Source: Ptiloglossa arizonensis
Taxonomy: Eukaryota > Arthropoda > Insecta > Hymenoptera > Colletidae
Direction: 5' to 3'
Length of the DNA stretch: 64,000 nucleotides
NCBI RefSeq assembly: GCF_051014685.1
Contig: NC_135058.1
Location: 4,130,811-4,194,810 of the forward strand
The notes beneath the pieces were generated by a model, which saw nothing but the letters and a program-made list of their open reading frames with translations, was not told the DNA's origin and did not search any database. Position numbers and translations under genes: made by a program. Below, in pieces: positions 47,923 to 60,395 of this stretch; the stretch's first letter is position 1; each line of letters opens with the position of its first letter.

Positions 47923-50041
47923 ATGGGAAATAAGAAATTATAAAATTTTCCAAGATATTCTCGAGAATGAATTTTCAAGGGGAGACACTGGTTTCGATAC
48001 AAGGTTGACAGTCTATTTCAAACAGATAAAATAAACAGATTAAGAACAAGCATTTTACGATGTTCTACCTGACTGTTCTCAATACGCTCGAGACATCGTA
48101 CGAGTCGACACGATTAACCACAGTAATTGATACAGATACGAAGATGGGTGTCGGTTTAAACGCGCAGCAATGTATCGTCGACTATTGGCAGGAATCTCTG
48201 CAACGTACACTTGATGGATGATCTGTTCACGTGACTTTCGGTAATTGAGTTTTTCCCTCGGTCGAGCTTCCCCTCGAATATTTTCTCGACACTGACATTG
48301 ATTTCCTCCCGCTGGTGAATCTCCATAAGATGAAAATGCTTTTGGCGCGAACGATCGGTGCCACTGTGTGTCCTAGGTCAAACTGAGCGTTTTTTCCAAA
48401 CGAGGAAAGGCTTTCAATTGTTTTTTTTTGTTTTTTTTTTTTTTTTCTTTTTTTTGACGAACGATATCGTTCCGATCGTTGGAACACAGTTCGCGACCGT
48501 GAAGGTCAGGATAACCATGATCTGACCCAGTTACACAATCTCAATCCAACAGTAGAGAATATTCAAAATATTCGTCGGATTCCTCTTTTCTCACCAATCC
48601 TCGATAGAATCATGAACTATTGGGTTAAGTGCTAACTTTATCGCCTGAAAAAAGTTACAAACTGGTGTTCTTGGACGTGCATCTCGTGCAAACAGAATCG
48701 ATCGTGTAATTAACTATTCCAGATTTCCATTACTTCGAAGACAGAAGGGAAACAGAGAATACATTTTCCTATGCAAATTGTTTATCGATTACTGATCCAC
48801 ATCACCGTCTCCAGAAGGTAGAGATAGGAGAATACACTCGTTAACATCGGAGATAACATTAAACACGCTCGGTAAAATATACTTAAACAACAGTGGACAT
48901 CAATTTCATGTACATAATAAATACATTGGATGAAAACTTTGCGCGTATACACGATTATTGTTTTCTTTATCGTATATATACTGTTACATTTTACCGTTTC
49001 TGTAATCATTATTTCAGTGAACAATAACAATCACCGTAAACACATTATTCAAGTATTACTAATGAAATTATATATAATAAAACAGATTGTTAAATTCCTA
49101 TTTTCTTGTCGTTCAACGAGAGTTGGTTTCGTTCGTGATAATTGTTAAAGTAACGTAGCTGAATTTCGCTGTGTCGATAATGACTTTCATTAGACCATTC
49201 AAAATTTATCTACATTTCCCAAGAACTCGAGTGCAGCTGGAAAATATTGACTAATTTTCTCTGGGAATGAGTCCAGTCGTACCACTCTCGACATTTTCCG
49301 CATCGTAGGGCTCCATGCAGCGAAAAGACTTATGGCAGTGTTGCAGGACAATTTCCTTGAACAAAGGACTTCCTGTGCATAGTCCCTTCGCAGTATTCGG
49401 TGTGGTAGGCGTTACATAACAATGAAACCGGCCTAATTTTCATTGCCCTTACACGTTTCTACTTAACTATATATTTCTCTGCGAATGGTGAGAGGGAGTT
49501 TGGACTTGGTCAAGTCGAATCGAGTTCCACAGAAGAAGATTAAAGTATACTGAGAGATCGACTATGATACATTAAAAAACCCTGAGTGTTCAATTATGAA
49601 ACAGTAGAGAATCCTGAGTATTCAAATATTTATTATAATACGCGCTTTGAAAAACTTGTTCAATAGACATAACAGATCGGTAAATCTTACCCTTATAGAA
49701 GCCAAGTCGTTCAAGACACTAGGTTATTTCATTGAACAAAATATAACAACCTACCTAATGTCTGTACAAATTGTAAAGCATAGTGGAGATATGTAAAAGA
49801 AATAGTACGTTTTAAAACCTCTTAATAAGAAATTACAAAATTTGATTTCTTCTTCTTTCTTCTTGATTCTTCTGAAGTCTGATTTCTCTTAAATATCGAC
49901 TGAAATATTTCGTGAGATTTCAGACACAGTGCATCGCAAGTCACCGAATCGGTCGCACTGCATCACTAATCGTCATACGTTTCTCCTTATCTTCGAATAC
50001 ACATCTTTCGCTCGCAAAGGTAGTTCCAACTAGTTAAATAA
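47923..50041. other. No supported gene; T-tract at 48421-48455
   Basis: An interrupted poly-T run of 35 bp lies at 48421-48455. The minus frame across it (48227-48487) has Lys runs from that tract. The rest is AT-rich with nothing recognised. Confidence 0.45.
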
Positions 50042-50728
50042 TCAGTGTCGACCAACATCACGAGATCCAAGAGTAGCCACGATAACAACGCTCGAAAAAC
50101 GAATCACCGATTCGAAGTACAACATCGGAGAACACTCTCTCGTTCGCAAGCCTATCGAAATCCTTCTCCAGACTATCAAAGAGTTGCGATCGAGAGGAAC
50201 TTTCGTCCGCGACGAGGGTTCTCACAGGCGTAAAGCGCCGGTTTTCAAACAAGCGAAACTTCCAGCTCGCTTGGACGCGAAAATAGAAGAATTTTCAATG
50301 GTTTCGCCCTGACCGGGGATTTCGAAAGCTGTAACTCGCGGACGTATCGTTCTCGCGGATCGTTGGCTGCCGGTCGAAACTTTCTCGTCCTCTCGAGGAC
50401 GACGCGCCTCTGCGAGCGGGCTTCTCTTCAACCGGGAGCGAAATATTCCGTAATTTTATGGAAGCCTCGATCCCTCGAACTTCCCGTGGATTTATACTTG
50501 CCGAGCGAAACGGTCCGTCCCTCAGAACCATCGAGGTTTCAAGTTGCAGTCGGATTAACAGGACTCGCAACGTTGGCAAATTACAGAATCCAAATCGTCC
50601 CAGAAGAAGTGGGAGGTGGTCGTCCTTCCCTCCCTGAAGGTGTGGGGAGATTCCTGAAAATTTCAAGAACCTGGTTATCGTTTCTCCAACTACTTCACAG
50701 TGTGTTTAATAGCCCACGAAACGTGTAA
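50042..50728 (+). pseudogene. Candidate coding frame interrupted by a single stop, unknown
   Basis: One plus frame runs from the stop at 50039-50041 to the TAA at 50726-50728 with a single internal stop (TAA at 50231-50233). That is about 62 codons, the stop, then about 164 codons. The second part is fairly protein-like (DLYLPSETVRPSEPSRFQVA, LTGLATLANYRIQIVPEEVG). No ATG suits the start and no family is recognised. It could be a decayed gene, an exon split by a short intron around the stop, or GC-driven chance; long minus frames overlap it (50295-50666). Confidence 0.17.
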
Positions 50729-51224
50729 ATATTATACATAGTCGCACGTTTGTTTAAACGACACTCTTGAAAAGAATTCGCGATAGACAATGTTCTTTCA
50801 ATTTCTTCGGACAGTTTTCGTGAAATTATTGGATTCTAAAAATCGTGTGACTGCGTGCTCGGTATTTGAACGTTGTACACGCTATTGAGTAGTATCGCGG
50901 AGAAATCGAGAGTCGTTTGAGAATCAGGATTCTTTCGAGAATTCTAGCTCTTCGAGAAGCCCTGTTAAATTCGAAAATCTCGAAATTTTCGCGTTCTCGG
51001 CCCGATTCGATATTTCGGGTTCTCGCACAGCACTATCGTTTTCTCGACAAAATTCAACCTGCTGCGTCTGCGAACGTTTCGAGACGACTTGCAACGTTCA
51101 GCTTCGTATCGCTGTGTCGCGGTTGCATCCTCGAACTAACTGTATTTACTTTAGGTGTTACTCGTCCGAAGCCACGGACCTCGGGACGGATGGAACGTAA
51201 TTTGCGAATACCGCTCGAGCCTCG

Positions 51225-51419
51225 ATGCTTCTAATTGCGACAACAATTTTGGGCTTCGTTAAGGGAGGAATATCTGACGACGAAACGACGAAGAGTCGAG
51301 ATTTTACGTCTGCGTTTAACGTGATGGCACGTAGGAGACGTAACGATGATTTTCACCGGATGATTTCTCGAAAATGGTCGTGCTTTTTTGTTTTTAATCT
51401 CGGAGAGTACTTTCGTTGA
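51225..51419 (+). CDS. Candidate short secreted peptide precursor (64 aa), unknown
   Basis: ATG at 51225, TGA at 51417-51419. The N-terminus MLLIATTILGFVKGG has the short hydrophobic core of a signal peptide. It is followed by an acidic stretch (SDDETT) and then a basic ARRRRN site at residues about 35-40, the kind of site proprotein convertases cut. No Gly-amidation signal or known neuropeptide motif follows. It overlaps the end of a less convincing frame (50917-51234) by 10 bp. Small size means chance is a serious alternative. Confidence 0.2.
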   Translation: MLLIATTILGFVKGGISDDETTKSRDFTSAFNVMARRRRNDDFHRMISRKWSCFFVFNLGEYFR

Positions 51420-54394
51420 ACGTCCACTCGAAATCTATGGTTGAAAAATGCCTCGAATGGTATGGTACTTGTGTGTCCATATAATTATATGGAAAAGAGG
51501 ACCGAGGAATGGTTTTATTTATAGAGAAATAATACAAACTATTGGCGAAATCGTGGCATAATTGACAAGAGGTGATCCTTCGTTTAAAATCGAGTCGAAA
51601 ATGTGGGATAAAGTTTTTTTATTCGAGGTTTCATTTTCCGGGAAATCGAGTTTGAAAATTATTTAGGTACGGGTACACTTATGCACAGTCTGCCTCGTGT
51701 ATTTAACAAATTTTCTAACTCAATTTTTCGGAAGATGAAACTCCTTATGGGAAAACTTTATTCTACAGTTTTTATTCAACCATTTGCGGGTTGTACCACA
51801 ATTTTGCGACATCCTTTACGTTACGAAGACGCAACGGGTCGAGAAAGACTTTAGAAACGTACCAAGATCAAGGAGTCCACTTTTGAGATGGAAAAAATCG
51901 ATTTTTCGTAACCGTGTGTTTTTGTTTCGTAAGTTTCAACTTCTAAGAGCATAATTGTGAAGTATTACGGCGAGACTCGGAAAATTGGCAAAGTTAGAGG
52001 ACTTGGAGCCGAACTCTCTGTGTACTCTAGAACCGCGCGTGAAACTTTAAAGCCGTTTTCCTCGAAACAATATTTTTCGAGCTCGTTGACGTAGTATCTT
52101 GGGAGGAGATAGACCGATAGGTACTTGAACTTATATACACATGTAAAGTAAATGTCTCTCTGTCGTTCGTTGAAAAATCAACACTGGGTATGACCACGAA
52201 GCTTTTCTTACGGCTGGAGAATCAAAAATTTTCCTCGAAAATCGAATGTTTCCCATGGTATTATTATCTTTGTCGTCGAATCGAACAATCCTGTACAGTT
52301 TCGAAGAAAAATATCTAATCTGAAAGATAATAGCACAGATTAACGCAAGAATTGTGGAAAGAGATAAACTTACAACAAAAAAAAAGAGAATACGACGAGT
52401 GCAGCACATGACATTTGTGTCGTTTATGAAAAAGGTGTTTTAAAGGTTCGTGCAGAAAGTGGTTTGTTCGATTTCGAAAGATAAATTTTAATGTGTAAGG
52501 TCAGACCAATTTTTCGCTTATTTAAAAATTGAAAAGCTATCTTCGAATCGAATTATCGTATTTCTAATAATTCTCCATATATTTGCACCTTTACTCTTCG
52601 TTTCGAAATAATTCGTCTCAAGTGCACTTCGATCCCGAGGAAAAGCTCGCAGAAATAATTGTATCCTCGTCGCTTCGATTCTCAGCAGGAAGTTGCTAAT
52701 TTTAAAGTAATCACGAATTACACCAATTTTAAGATTCGTAATAAACCAACATCTAATTCAATCCCGATCCAAACATAGTGCATCCTGCAGTACGTGGTGC
52801 ATTTCTTATATCAAGATTGACGTACAGTAAAACATGCATATAAATGTCTACGCACGGTTCCAAATGTAAAAATTTAATTCATCGCTATCGATCTCATAGA
52901 AGCGACATCGTTCGTCGTTTCGAGCCACGAATACCGTTTAAAAATCAACGATAAACTTACCATTGCCGCAAATATAGAAACGCGAGACGATATCGATATT
53001 TCTCGATAAATACTCTTTTCGGATATCAACGATAGCACGAGATAAGGCTTCTAGCGGGATACCGGATGTTGGTCTACAAACGATGCAACGATACGTTATT
53101 AATTTACCATACGACGAGCGATCGTGTATCATCGAGATTGAGCGTAAGCGAAATTTACCGGAATGTATGTATTTATAATTGCGATTAGCCAATCGGAAGA
53201 TACGTTTCCGGCTCGTTAGGTTCGCGTTTGAACATCGTTCATACGCCTCGAAATTGACTACATCGTTTCGATGACTCGATCGGTACGCATCGAGCCCTTT
53301 ATACCATTACTCGTCGCGGTATAGTCATTGTTACAGCTCCATGGTACAGGAGCCTTAATTGTCCTTGAGGGTTAGCGATCGAGTTAAGGTAGCGAGACAT
53401 GGCGATGAGCAGTGTGCATCCAGCCAAGGAGTAGGCTAATTTTACCGTTCCTGCTCGAGGGCGGACCAGTACCATTTCCTGCCGGTAAAGGAGGCCACGA
53501 TAGATTCCATTTCCTTTCGGATGAAACGAAGCGGTGATTGACCTATCGGCCAGAATTCTGACCCCGTATTTCGCATCGTCCCTGGAACGATCTCAATCGG
53601 ATCTCCGGGACGCAGCGATAAATAAAACGATCGCGCACCGTGGCTTCTAAATACATTGCCTGTCGTAGAAATAACGGTACAGGTATACGAATAATCGTGT
53701 AAATAATCTCTCGTAAGCCAGAGATTTTCTATCGTACGTCTTCCCCGTCGATCGTTACGCTTGCTTTTACGCGATTAAATAATCACTACGAGATACTGAA
53801 CTCGTTTCGTTGCATTGGTCGCAACGGAACTTCGGTGGGTTTTTAAAGTTGCATCGTAACAGCGACTGGGCACCAGCGGCTAAGATTGTTCTTGTAAAAT
53901 TCGAAAAGGATTACCAGCTTGTAAGTGATTTGATAATAGTAACAATGATCCAAAATCAATTCGAACGATTTCGAACGAATAGAGATACACGAAGTTTGAA
54001 AAGTGATACTAAAAAAATTGACACGAATGCTCAGTTCGTGGTGAAATAATACAGTAACTTTTGTATTTGATTTTAAATAGTATCGATGATAACTATATCG
54101 ACAAACTATACCAAAGAACGTATCAATGTGCACTTTAACTCTCGAGCTCGATGATTTCCATAAAGATTGTAAATAGTTTCCCACCAACGTTAATTTATTT
54201 AATATTTGACTCCGACCTTATCTTTCCTCGATACTCAGAGATACTCACTGGTATGAAAATCAGAAGCGAATAGTCTCTTCTCCTTATTCCATATATTTTC
54301 TTTTATCTTAGAAATTTTAAGAGTTTCGTTACAGACCAAGTTGAAAGATGGGTCGAAGAAATTATGTAAATAACTCCTAACTTCCGATTATGGA
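51420..54394. other. No supported gene
   Basis: Mostly AT-rich. A CpG/GC-richer patch at 53340-53650 has a very short ATG frame (MAMSSVHPAKE then stop at about 53399) but no sustained frame. Confidence 0.4.
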
Positions 54395-55215
54395 GACACT
54401 AATTCCCTGGCTAATCCAGACCTAACCTAATTCCAACTGTGACTTTATCTAGAGGTATAATGAAAAATCCTTGCACTTAAGATACGTACACGGGTCTCGG
54501 TAGAAAAAAAAGAAATCGGACAGCCAGGCTGTATTCACTTTATGTTAACTTATTTAACAATCTCCGGTGTCCCGGATTCGGATATTAACCTAATTCTAAC
54601 TGCAACGTTATCTGAAAGTATAATGAAAAATCTTTGTATTTAAGATACGAACACGGTTCACGATACAAAAAATCGGACATACCGGGCTGTTCGATTTTTA
54701 GTTTATGTTAAATTATTTAACACTATTCAATGCCCCGGGTGATTCAAATTCTCACCCAATTCTGACTGTGACCTTATTTGGTAGTATAATCTACGAGCCC
54801 ATCCTAAATGCCTTGAATATAGCCACGCTCGAACGAAGGAGAACTATCGCGGACCATTTATTTATTTTCAAGGTCCTCGATCGTGTAATTATCCTTGAAA
54901 ATAAAACTTAAGATTCTCTTTACAACCTTACACGATACTGAACTGTTTGTATCGGTTACAAGAAATCTTCAGTGAACTTTTAAAGTCCGCAATAGTGACC
55001 ACAACTGGTAACTAAGATTTCTTCACTTTTGTAACATGTAAAAGATCTTACCAAACCGTAAATAAAGTAACAATAATAATAATAATTAATTAATCTTTCT
55101 ATTTAAAGATACAAACACCAATTCTTGGTGTAAAAAATCGAACATACCGGATTTCGTAGTTAAGTACTTTGCTGTGTTAAATTATTTAATAATTGTGCTT
55201 CCGATGAATTACAGA
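54395..55215. repeat. About 164-bp array, three units plus a separated fourth
   Basis: CCTAATTC (third: CCCAATTC) followed by AACTGTGACTTTATC-like sequence recurs near 54425, 54588 and 54752. Each of the first two continues with GTATAATGAAAAATC, TTAAGATACG and an AAAATCGGACA segment, then a TTTATGTTAA-TTATTTAACA block. A fourth partial (AAAGATACAAACACC, AAAAATCGAACATACCGG, TTAAATTATTTAA) lies at about 55100-55190 after unrelated sequence. Confidence 0.8.
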
Positions 55216-56107
55216 GTATTCGTTCTCGGGTTTGGAACTTCGATGTCAAAAAATTGTACAAAAGTAAATCGGTTAGAAACAATATATATATATATCGGTG
55301 AAACGTTACTCAGCCGAGTAACGTTGAATCGCGCGGGAAATGTTCAAATTGTATTATCTCGAAAACGGAGTAACGTATAAAAAAATGTTTCTCTACGTTT
55401 TCGACTCCGAATTATACATAGAATCGTCACTTGCTCGATGTTGACGCCAATCCTGGCCCATTTTGCGCGAATAAAGAAAGATTTTGTACCGCGACCGAGC
55501 GTTTCGTTTCATTCGGTTGTAACAACAGAGAGATTAAGAACGTTAGTTAGACGAGGTGGATAAAAACAGTTGATCATTCGATGAAAATGCGGTGTCCGGT
55601 TTCACCGGTGTTCGTTATTTCAGCACGTATGATTTTCTGCCACGTTACGGGAAATCCGAGCGGGTATTATTGTTACCACGAGCACCGGGGACAAAGTTCT
55701 CGGTTACAAGGAAGCCTGATTAATCGCGCTCTGTTCAATTTAATTTTACCGGCGGCTGCCTGTTGATATAACCGACAATGCTGTTTCCCTTCCCACCGGT
55801 GTCCACCGTAAGAGTTCCCGGAACAAAGTGGAAATCGGACGACTCGATTCTCCAGGCTGGGGCGAGGCTGAGACGCGTTTAATCGCGAGTAACGCGCGCG
55901 AACGTTCCGAGTGTTGGGAAGTCCGACTAATTAGTCCCGACTAATTACCACGTCCGACTCGATCGACGTTCTCGAAGTATCGTTTCCTTTCGTGGAAATG
56001 GATTCGATTTTCTGTCGTTGCGTAAAATGACGCGCGCTTGGTTCCCGTGACTTCCCTACAACGATCCATGCTGTCGTGATCGCGAATGGAGAACGAAAGA
56101 ACGATTA
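55216..56107. other. No supported gene
   Basis: The GC-richer stretch 55580-55960 has one 61-codon plus frame (55581-55766), unrecognised. GTCCGACTAATTAGTCCCGACTAATTAC near 55920-55947 contains a doubled CCGACTAATTA. Confidence 0.4.
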
Positions 56108-56480
56108 TACAAACGTTCCAATCGACGTTTTACGATCGTAACGAGTAATTTATTAAGTTATCGTAAGGTATGCTCGTAGACGATAGTAAGAAGCGAGACA
56201 TGGAGCAGTCTTGGAGGAAGCTTTACCATCGTTGAGATATCAAAGTTCTTGGAAAAAATAATAATTTGAGGAAAAGGAGTACAAGCTACTGAGACTGTGC
56301 GTTGAAAACAAAAGGCAGATGAAACAAACGTTCCAAACAGGGTTCTGTAATCGTAACGAGTAATTTATTGTTAACTCACTGGAAAGGTATGCTTGTAAAC
56401 TATAGTAATAAGTAAGATTCACTTGATAGTCTTAAACGAGGTTTTATTGAGGTCTTTGAAAAAGATAGTTCGACGAAAGA
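56108..56480. repeat. Direct duplication, 215-bp period
   Basis: GTAACGAGTAATTTATT at 56138 recurs at 56353. ACGTTCCA precedes both, and AAGGTATGCTCGTAGAC matches AAGGTATGCTTGTAAAC after them. Later parts diverge. Confidence 0.75.
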
Positions 56481-56764
56481 GACACGACAAATCGAGCAAA
56501 TAATGCTACTTATACATAGGCAATTTTTATTCTACGTAATGGTAGTTTATGCGTTTTATATTTTACTTCATCTTTTTACATATATCATTTATAATTGTAT
56601 AAATCATTCTGATCTTACTCGTAAACTTGTTTACCAAAATTTGCCCTACGTTTCCTCATTATGTAACTGATTGATTGCTCGGTGAGTTAAGTATTTGGAA
56701 ACAAAAAAGAAAAGTAACAAATTGCTTGTTACCAGTAGAGAGGAAAATAGAAAATAGTGAGGAC

Positions 56765-57085
56765 TTTCAATACTAACGACCTCGCCGATTTGAATGACCT
56801 GGAAATATTTTAAAGGGGGAAAGTTCGCGAGTGTTCCAGAGCGAAATATAATGATCGCTACCACTAGTTCGAAAGATACGACGATTAGAAACTCGAGCTG
56901 TTGTGTTTTTTTCATACTTTCCCCGTATCTGATTCAAAACTCACTCCGCACCGAGCTCACGGACACTCTTAAATTTTGCTCGACAATAATAATAATTATT
57001 TACATCGCTAACGACCTCGCCGAGTTTAATGACCATGAAGTATGTTAAAGGGGAGAGGACCACGAGCGTTACACAACGAATGCTA
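56765..57085. repeat. Direct duplication, 235-bp period
   Basis: AACGACCTCGCCGA at 56775 recurs at 57010, followed by TTTGAATGACC against GTTTAATGACC, TTAAAGGGGGAAAG against TTAAAGGGGAGAGG, and GAGTGTTCCAGAGCGAA against GAGCGTTACACAACGAA. Confidence 0.75.
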
Positions 57086-57179
57086 GTGGTCTGGTTTCGA
57101 ACCGGGTTACATTTACGTTCGAAGAAAACTCGAAGGCAGTAACAACGAATAAACAACTCTGACTGCAAGATAAACAGTA

Positions 57180-57310
57180 ATTACCTCTTCTTGTCTTCTA
57201 ATGTTTATATTTGAAAATACTTTGTTTCGTAACTCGAAAACTAAAGGCGAGCCAACCTTAATCGTGAACCGAAGATACCAAAGGTGACCATTCCCCACAA
57301 ATATAGTTCC
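57180..57310. mobile_element. Fragment resembling the inner part of the 477-bp element arm
   Basis: AACTCGAAAACTAAAGGCG (57231-57249) closely matches AACTCGAGAACTAAGGCG in the right arm of the 29279-29755 element. The sequence further on (GGTGACCATTCCCC) loosely resembles that family's GGTGATTC end. No clear paired ends or target duplication, so a relic at best. Confidence 0.25.
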
Positions 57311-58315
57311 AAATCGTTCAAATCGACACAATCGTTATTATTCTCGAATAATTACCAAGAAAATTTCTATTCCTTCGATACAAAGTCTCTTCGGTCTTCT
57401 TACCATTTCGTATTCTTTTTTAGTTGAATTCATGCCTATAATTACGTTCGCGTACTTCGAAAGAGGTTATACACGCGTAGAATTAATTTAACGCTCCTGG
57501 TAACGAAGGATAAATTTAGTCAAACTTCTCCGGAAGCAATTTCCTCGTGACTTATGACTTTCTGTGCACGTGGATCGGCAACTTCCTAGACCCACCAATC
57601 GTATCTCATCTTCGTTCGTTTGAAATCGTTTGTGAAACTTATCGTGTCTAACTAGATCCTCTCACGTTGCCCTTGAAATGTCGCAGTTGAATAGGTTGCA
57701 AGTTGAGCGCGCGTCTTTTCGAGCCGAATCTTCAGAAATGCCGTACCCTTTGCAACAAGGGACATCGTGTGCGTTTACGTGACACGTAAGAAACCGTTTC
57801 ACCCTCGTGAATATACATTTATGAGACACGCTTGAAATTAACGAGAGTTCTTTGTTACAATCGAATTACACGCTCGCGCAAGACGAATATTCCGGGTTGG
57901 ATTCGACGTAAGTTCACCTCGAATATTCAAGTCCTGAGCTATTTTTAAGAAACATGACTGCATCCACGGAACGTGGAAACCGCAACAGAGAAGTAACATT
58001 GCGGAGAACACAATACTCGAATACGAACACGGTAATACTCGCGTTGTTTCTACTCATTCGTTCACTAATGGGTTTAATTCCTCTTTGTATATAATTAATA
58101 TAACGAAACGCAAAGCAGACGTATAAACAGAATGATGTAATAATATATCGCAAAATAAAGCAAGATGAGTCGAAGTAGAATAAAACAAAAGAAAATGAAG
58201 TAAAATAGTATACAGTAAAGTAACAAAATCTTTTCGAGAAGAATCTAATTGCTATTATAACTTGTCAACGTTAATTATTATACGATTTGTAAATTAACGA
58301 TTTGTAAATTTAAAA
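57311..58315. other. No supported gene
   Basis: AT-rich. 58140-58225 is low-complexity (AAAATAAAG, AATAAAAC and AAGTAAAAT words). Confidence 0.4.
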
Positions 58316-58450
58316 ATTTAAAGACATAATATTTAAAGATATAATTTTGTTAAAGACATAACATATAAAGATAGAATTTTGTTAAAGACATAATATTTAA
58401 AGATAAAATTTTGTTAAAGACGTAACATTTAAAGATATAATCTTTTTGAA
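58316..58450. repeat. 32-bp AT-rich tandem array, four units
   Basis: TAAAGACATAAYATTTAAAG recurs at about 58319, 58351, 58383 and 58415 with ATAATTTTGT between copies, an exact 32-bp period. Confidence 0.9.
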
Positions 58451-58760
58451 ATAATTCTTTTACAATCGATCACTCTTTCTCCCGAAAGCAACATTTTTCA
58501 AGTTTCTCAGATCACCGACATTTCTTCGACCGTACCGATACATACTTTTATTTCAACGTAACGGTACATAGAAGGAAAATGTTCGAAACGATACTCCTCA
58601 ACTACGTTACAAAAACACAGATCTTAAAATGGCCACGATCAGCGAAACACCCCTACTTTTGTAAAACAAATTCGGAAACGAAGTAAGAAAGTAAATGCAC
58701 CTTGAAACTTCTGCTTTCGTACGATACGAACAAGCACCTCTCGTGGATCAATCTTCTCGA

Positions 58761-58799
58761 TCTTTCTCTCTCTCTCTCTCTCTCTCTCTATTTCTCTCC
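58761..58799. repeat. (TC)n microsatellite
   Basis: TC dinucleotide tract of about 24 bp (58766-58789) with flanking TTTCTC variants. Confidence 0.95.
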
Positions 58800-60159
58800 C
58801 TAAGTGTAACGTCGATAAAATACATCCGAACCCTCGCAATCGCGTGCACGTTTGCCGCTAGAACCGAAATGGATCCTGTTAAGAAACTAATGGAATACCC
58901 GCTCTTAAATCTATTTCCGCGATCCTCGCGGTAGGAGGTACCGCGTAACGAAGATAAGATTACCGAGTAAAAGCAACGACAGATAAAATACACGGTGTCG
59001 TTCCTGGTATTCCTTCCGATGGGTGCACCACTATCGAACGAAGTGTTCGGGCAAATACGACGCTCATTGTTTCGCTGATGATACGGGAATAAAAGGTTGT
59101 TTAATTCCACCGCACGTTTACACGCTCGATATACAATATCACGAAACAGCAATACACGGGGGGACCATTCTACTTTTATCGTGCAACGCAACATTCGCTC
59201 CGCCTCGTCGCGTTATACGGATCTCAAATATTCTACGCGGAGAACACAACTTTGCATAGAGATTGCACGCGACACACGACCGACCGTGTCGAAACGACTC
59301 TTCGCACGGCCGGAAAATAAAAAGAAAAGAAGAGAAAGAGCAAAAAAAAACAAAAAAAAGGAAGAGAGAAAAGGATCTCGAAGCAACCTTGACGCAAACA
59401 GGGCGAAAGAGTGGCCCTCTAACGACAAAGGGCCGTTTTACGGCGATGTTTCGTCTTCGTTTCGAACTATCGATCCGTAGGAAATCACTTCAGAATGATA
59501 CCTTTGCTTAAAGATAATCGCCAACCAATCGAGATTGCTCGAACGAGTCGAAACAACGGTTCTCCCACGGATGAGCGACGATCGATCACGGTTGCAGTCT
59601 ATTATTATTCAACGTACAATCGTTCGTCGATTTATGGTGTCCGTTAGCGTTTTCGTCTCACTCGCGATCTCCGCACTCTGAAAAATGCCGAATTGGCGCG
59701 CTGAACTTTGCGCGATTAATTTTAATCGACGGCGTTTTAAAAGTATATATTCGCGGCGACGTTGCGCGGTCTGTACCGAGAGAATTAAATAAATGGTAAG
59801 ACAGCCATTGAAAGTGTGGTCCAATGGGTAATATATCGAGTGCGATTATTGCTAACGAAAGATCGAAAGTGGAAACGTACTTTGTTGGTCAGACGCGCCT
59901 ACTTTTGGTCAGACGTGACTACTTCTACTGTCGACACGTAGGATACTAATGAGACACCCAATAGAGGGATTTCATTGATTAACATTTGTACATTTACTTG
60001 TAACAACAATTTAAAAAAGAAAAGGAAACAGTATTGTTCGAGAAAGATTATTTTTACCATTTTAGAGATTAAAATGGAAAATCTTTGATTTAAGAAACAA
60101 AATCCGTTTGGGACTGATACAATTAACGGAATTGAATATAAAAGTGAACAAAGTGCTCT
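58800..60159. other. No supported gene
   Basis: An A/G-rich stretch lies at 59318-59372. The minus frame 58748-59194 (148 codons, ATG) runs through the TC repeat into an RERERERE tail and overlaps plus frames, so it is not credible. Confidence 0.4.
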
Positions 60160-60395
60160 CGACGGCAAAAAATTAACAATTTTACCCCTGAATCTGTCAA
60201 GCTGGTGAAAGAGGGACGAAACGGAAAAGCATAATTTTCAGCGACCATTGGTAACGATACAAAGGATCGCTCTTAAAAGCGAAATATTAACAATTTTCCC
60301 CGAAATTTATGAAACGGTTAAAACGGAGACGGAACGCAAAAAAGGATAATTTCAATGACGGTTCGAAAACGACATAAATTTTTCTGCTCGTTTCA
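60160..60395. repeat. Direct duplication, 114-bp offset
   Basis: TTAACAATTTTACCCCTGAA at 60173 recurs as TTAACAATTTTCCCCGAAAT at 60287. Both are followed by GTGAAAGAGGGACGAAACGG or TTAAAACGGAGACGGAACGC, then GATAATTTCA-like sequence. Confidence 0.7.

Noticed and set aside
54421..54432. CCTAACCTAA as insect telomeric repeat
   Set aside because: Only two copies of the 5-mer, inside a 164-bp repeat unit.
58748..59194. 148-codon minus-strand ATG frame
   Set aside because: It ends in Arg-Glu repeats from the TC microsatellite and overlaps opposite-strand frames. Composition is chance-like.
59023..59259. FADD motif in a plus frame as a possible reverse transcriptase
   Set aside because: No other RT motif surrounds it and the frame is under 80 codons.
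59881..59930. GGTCAGACGYG doublet as a third 29-bp minisatellite site
   Set aside because: Only GGTCAGAC is shared; the spacing is about 21 bp and the rest of the unit does not match.
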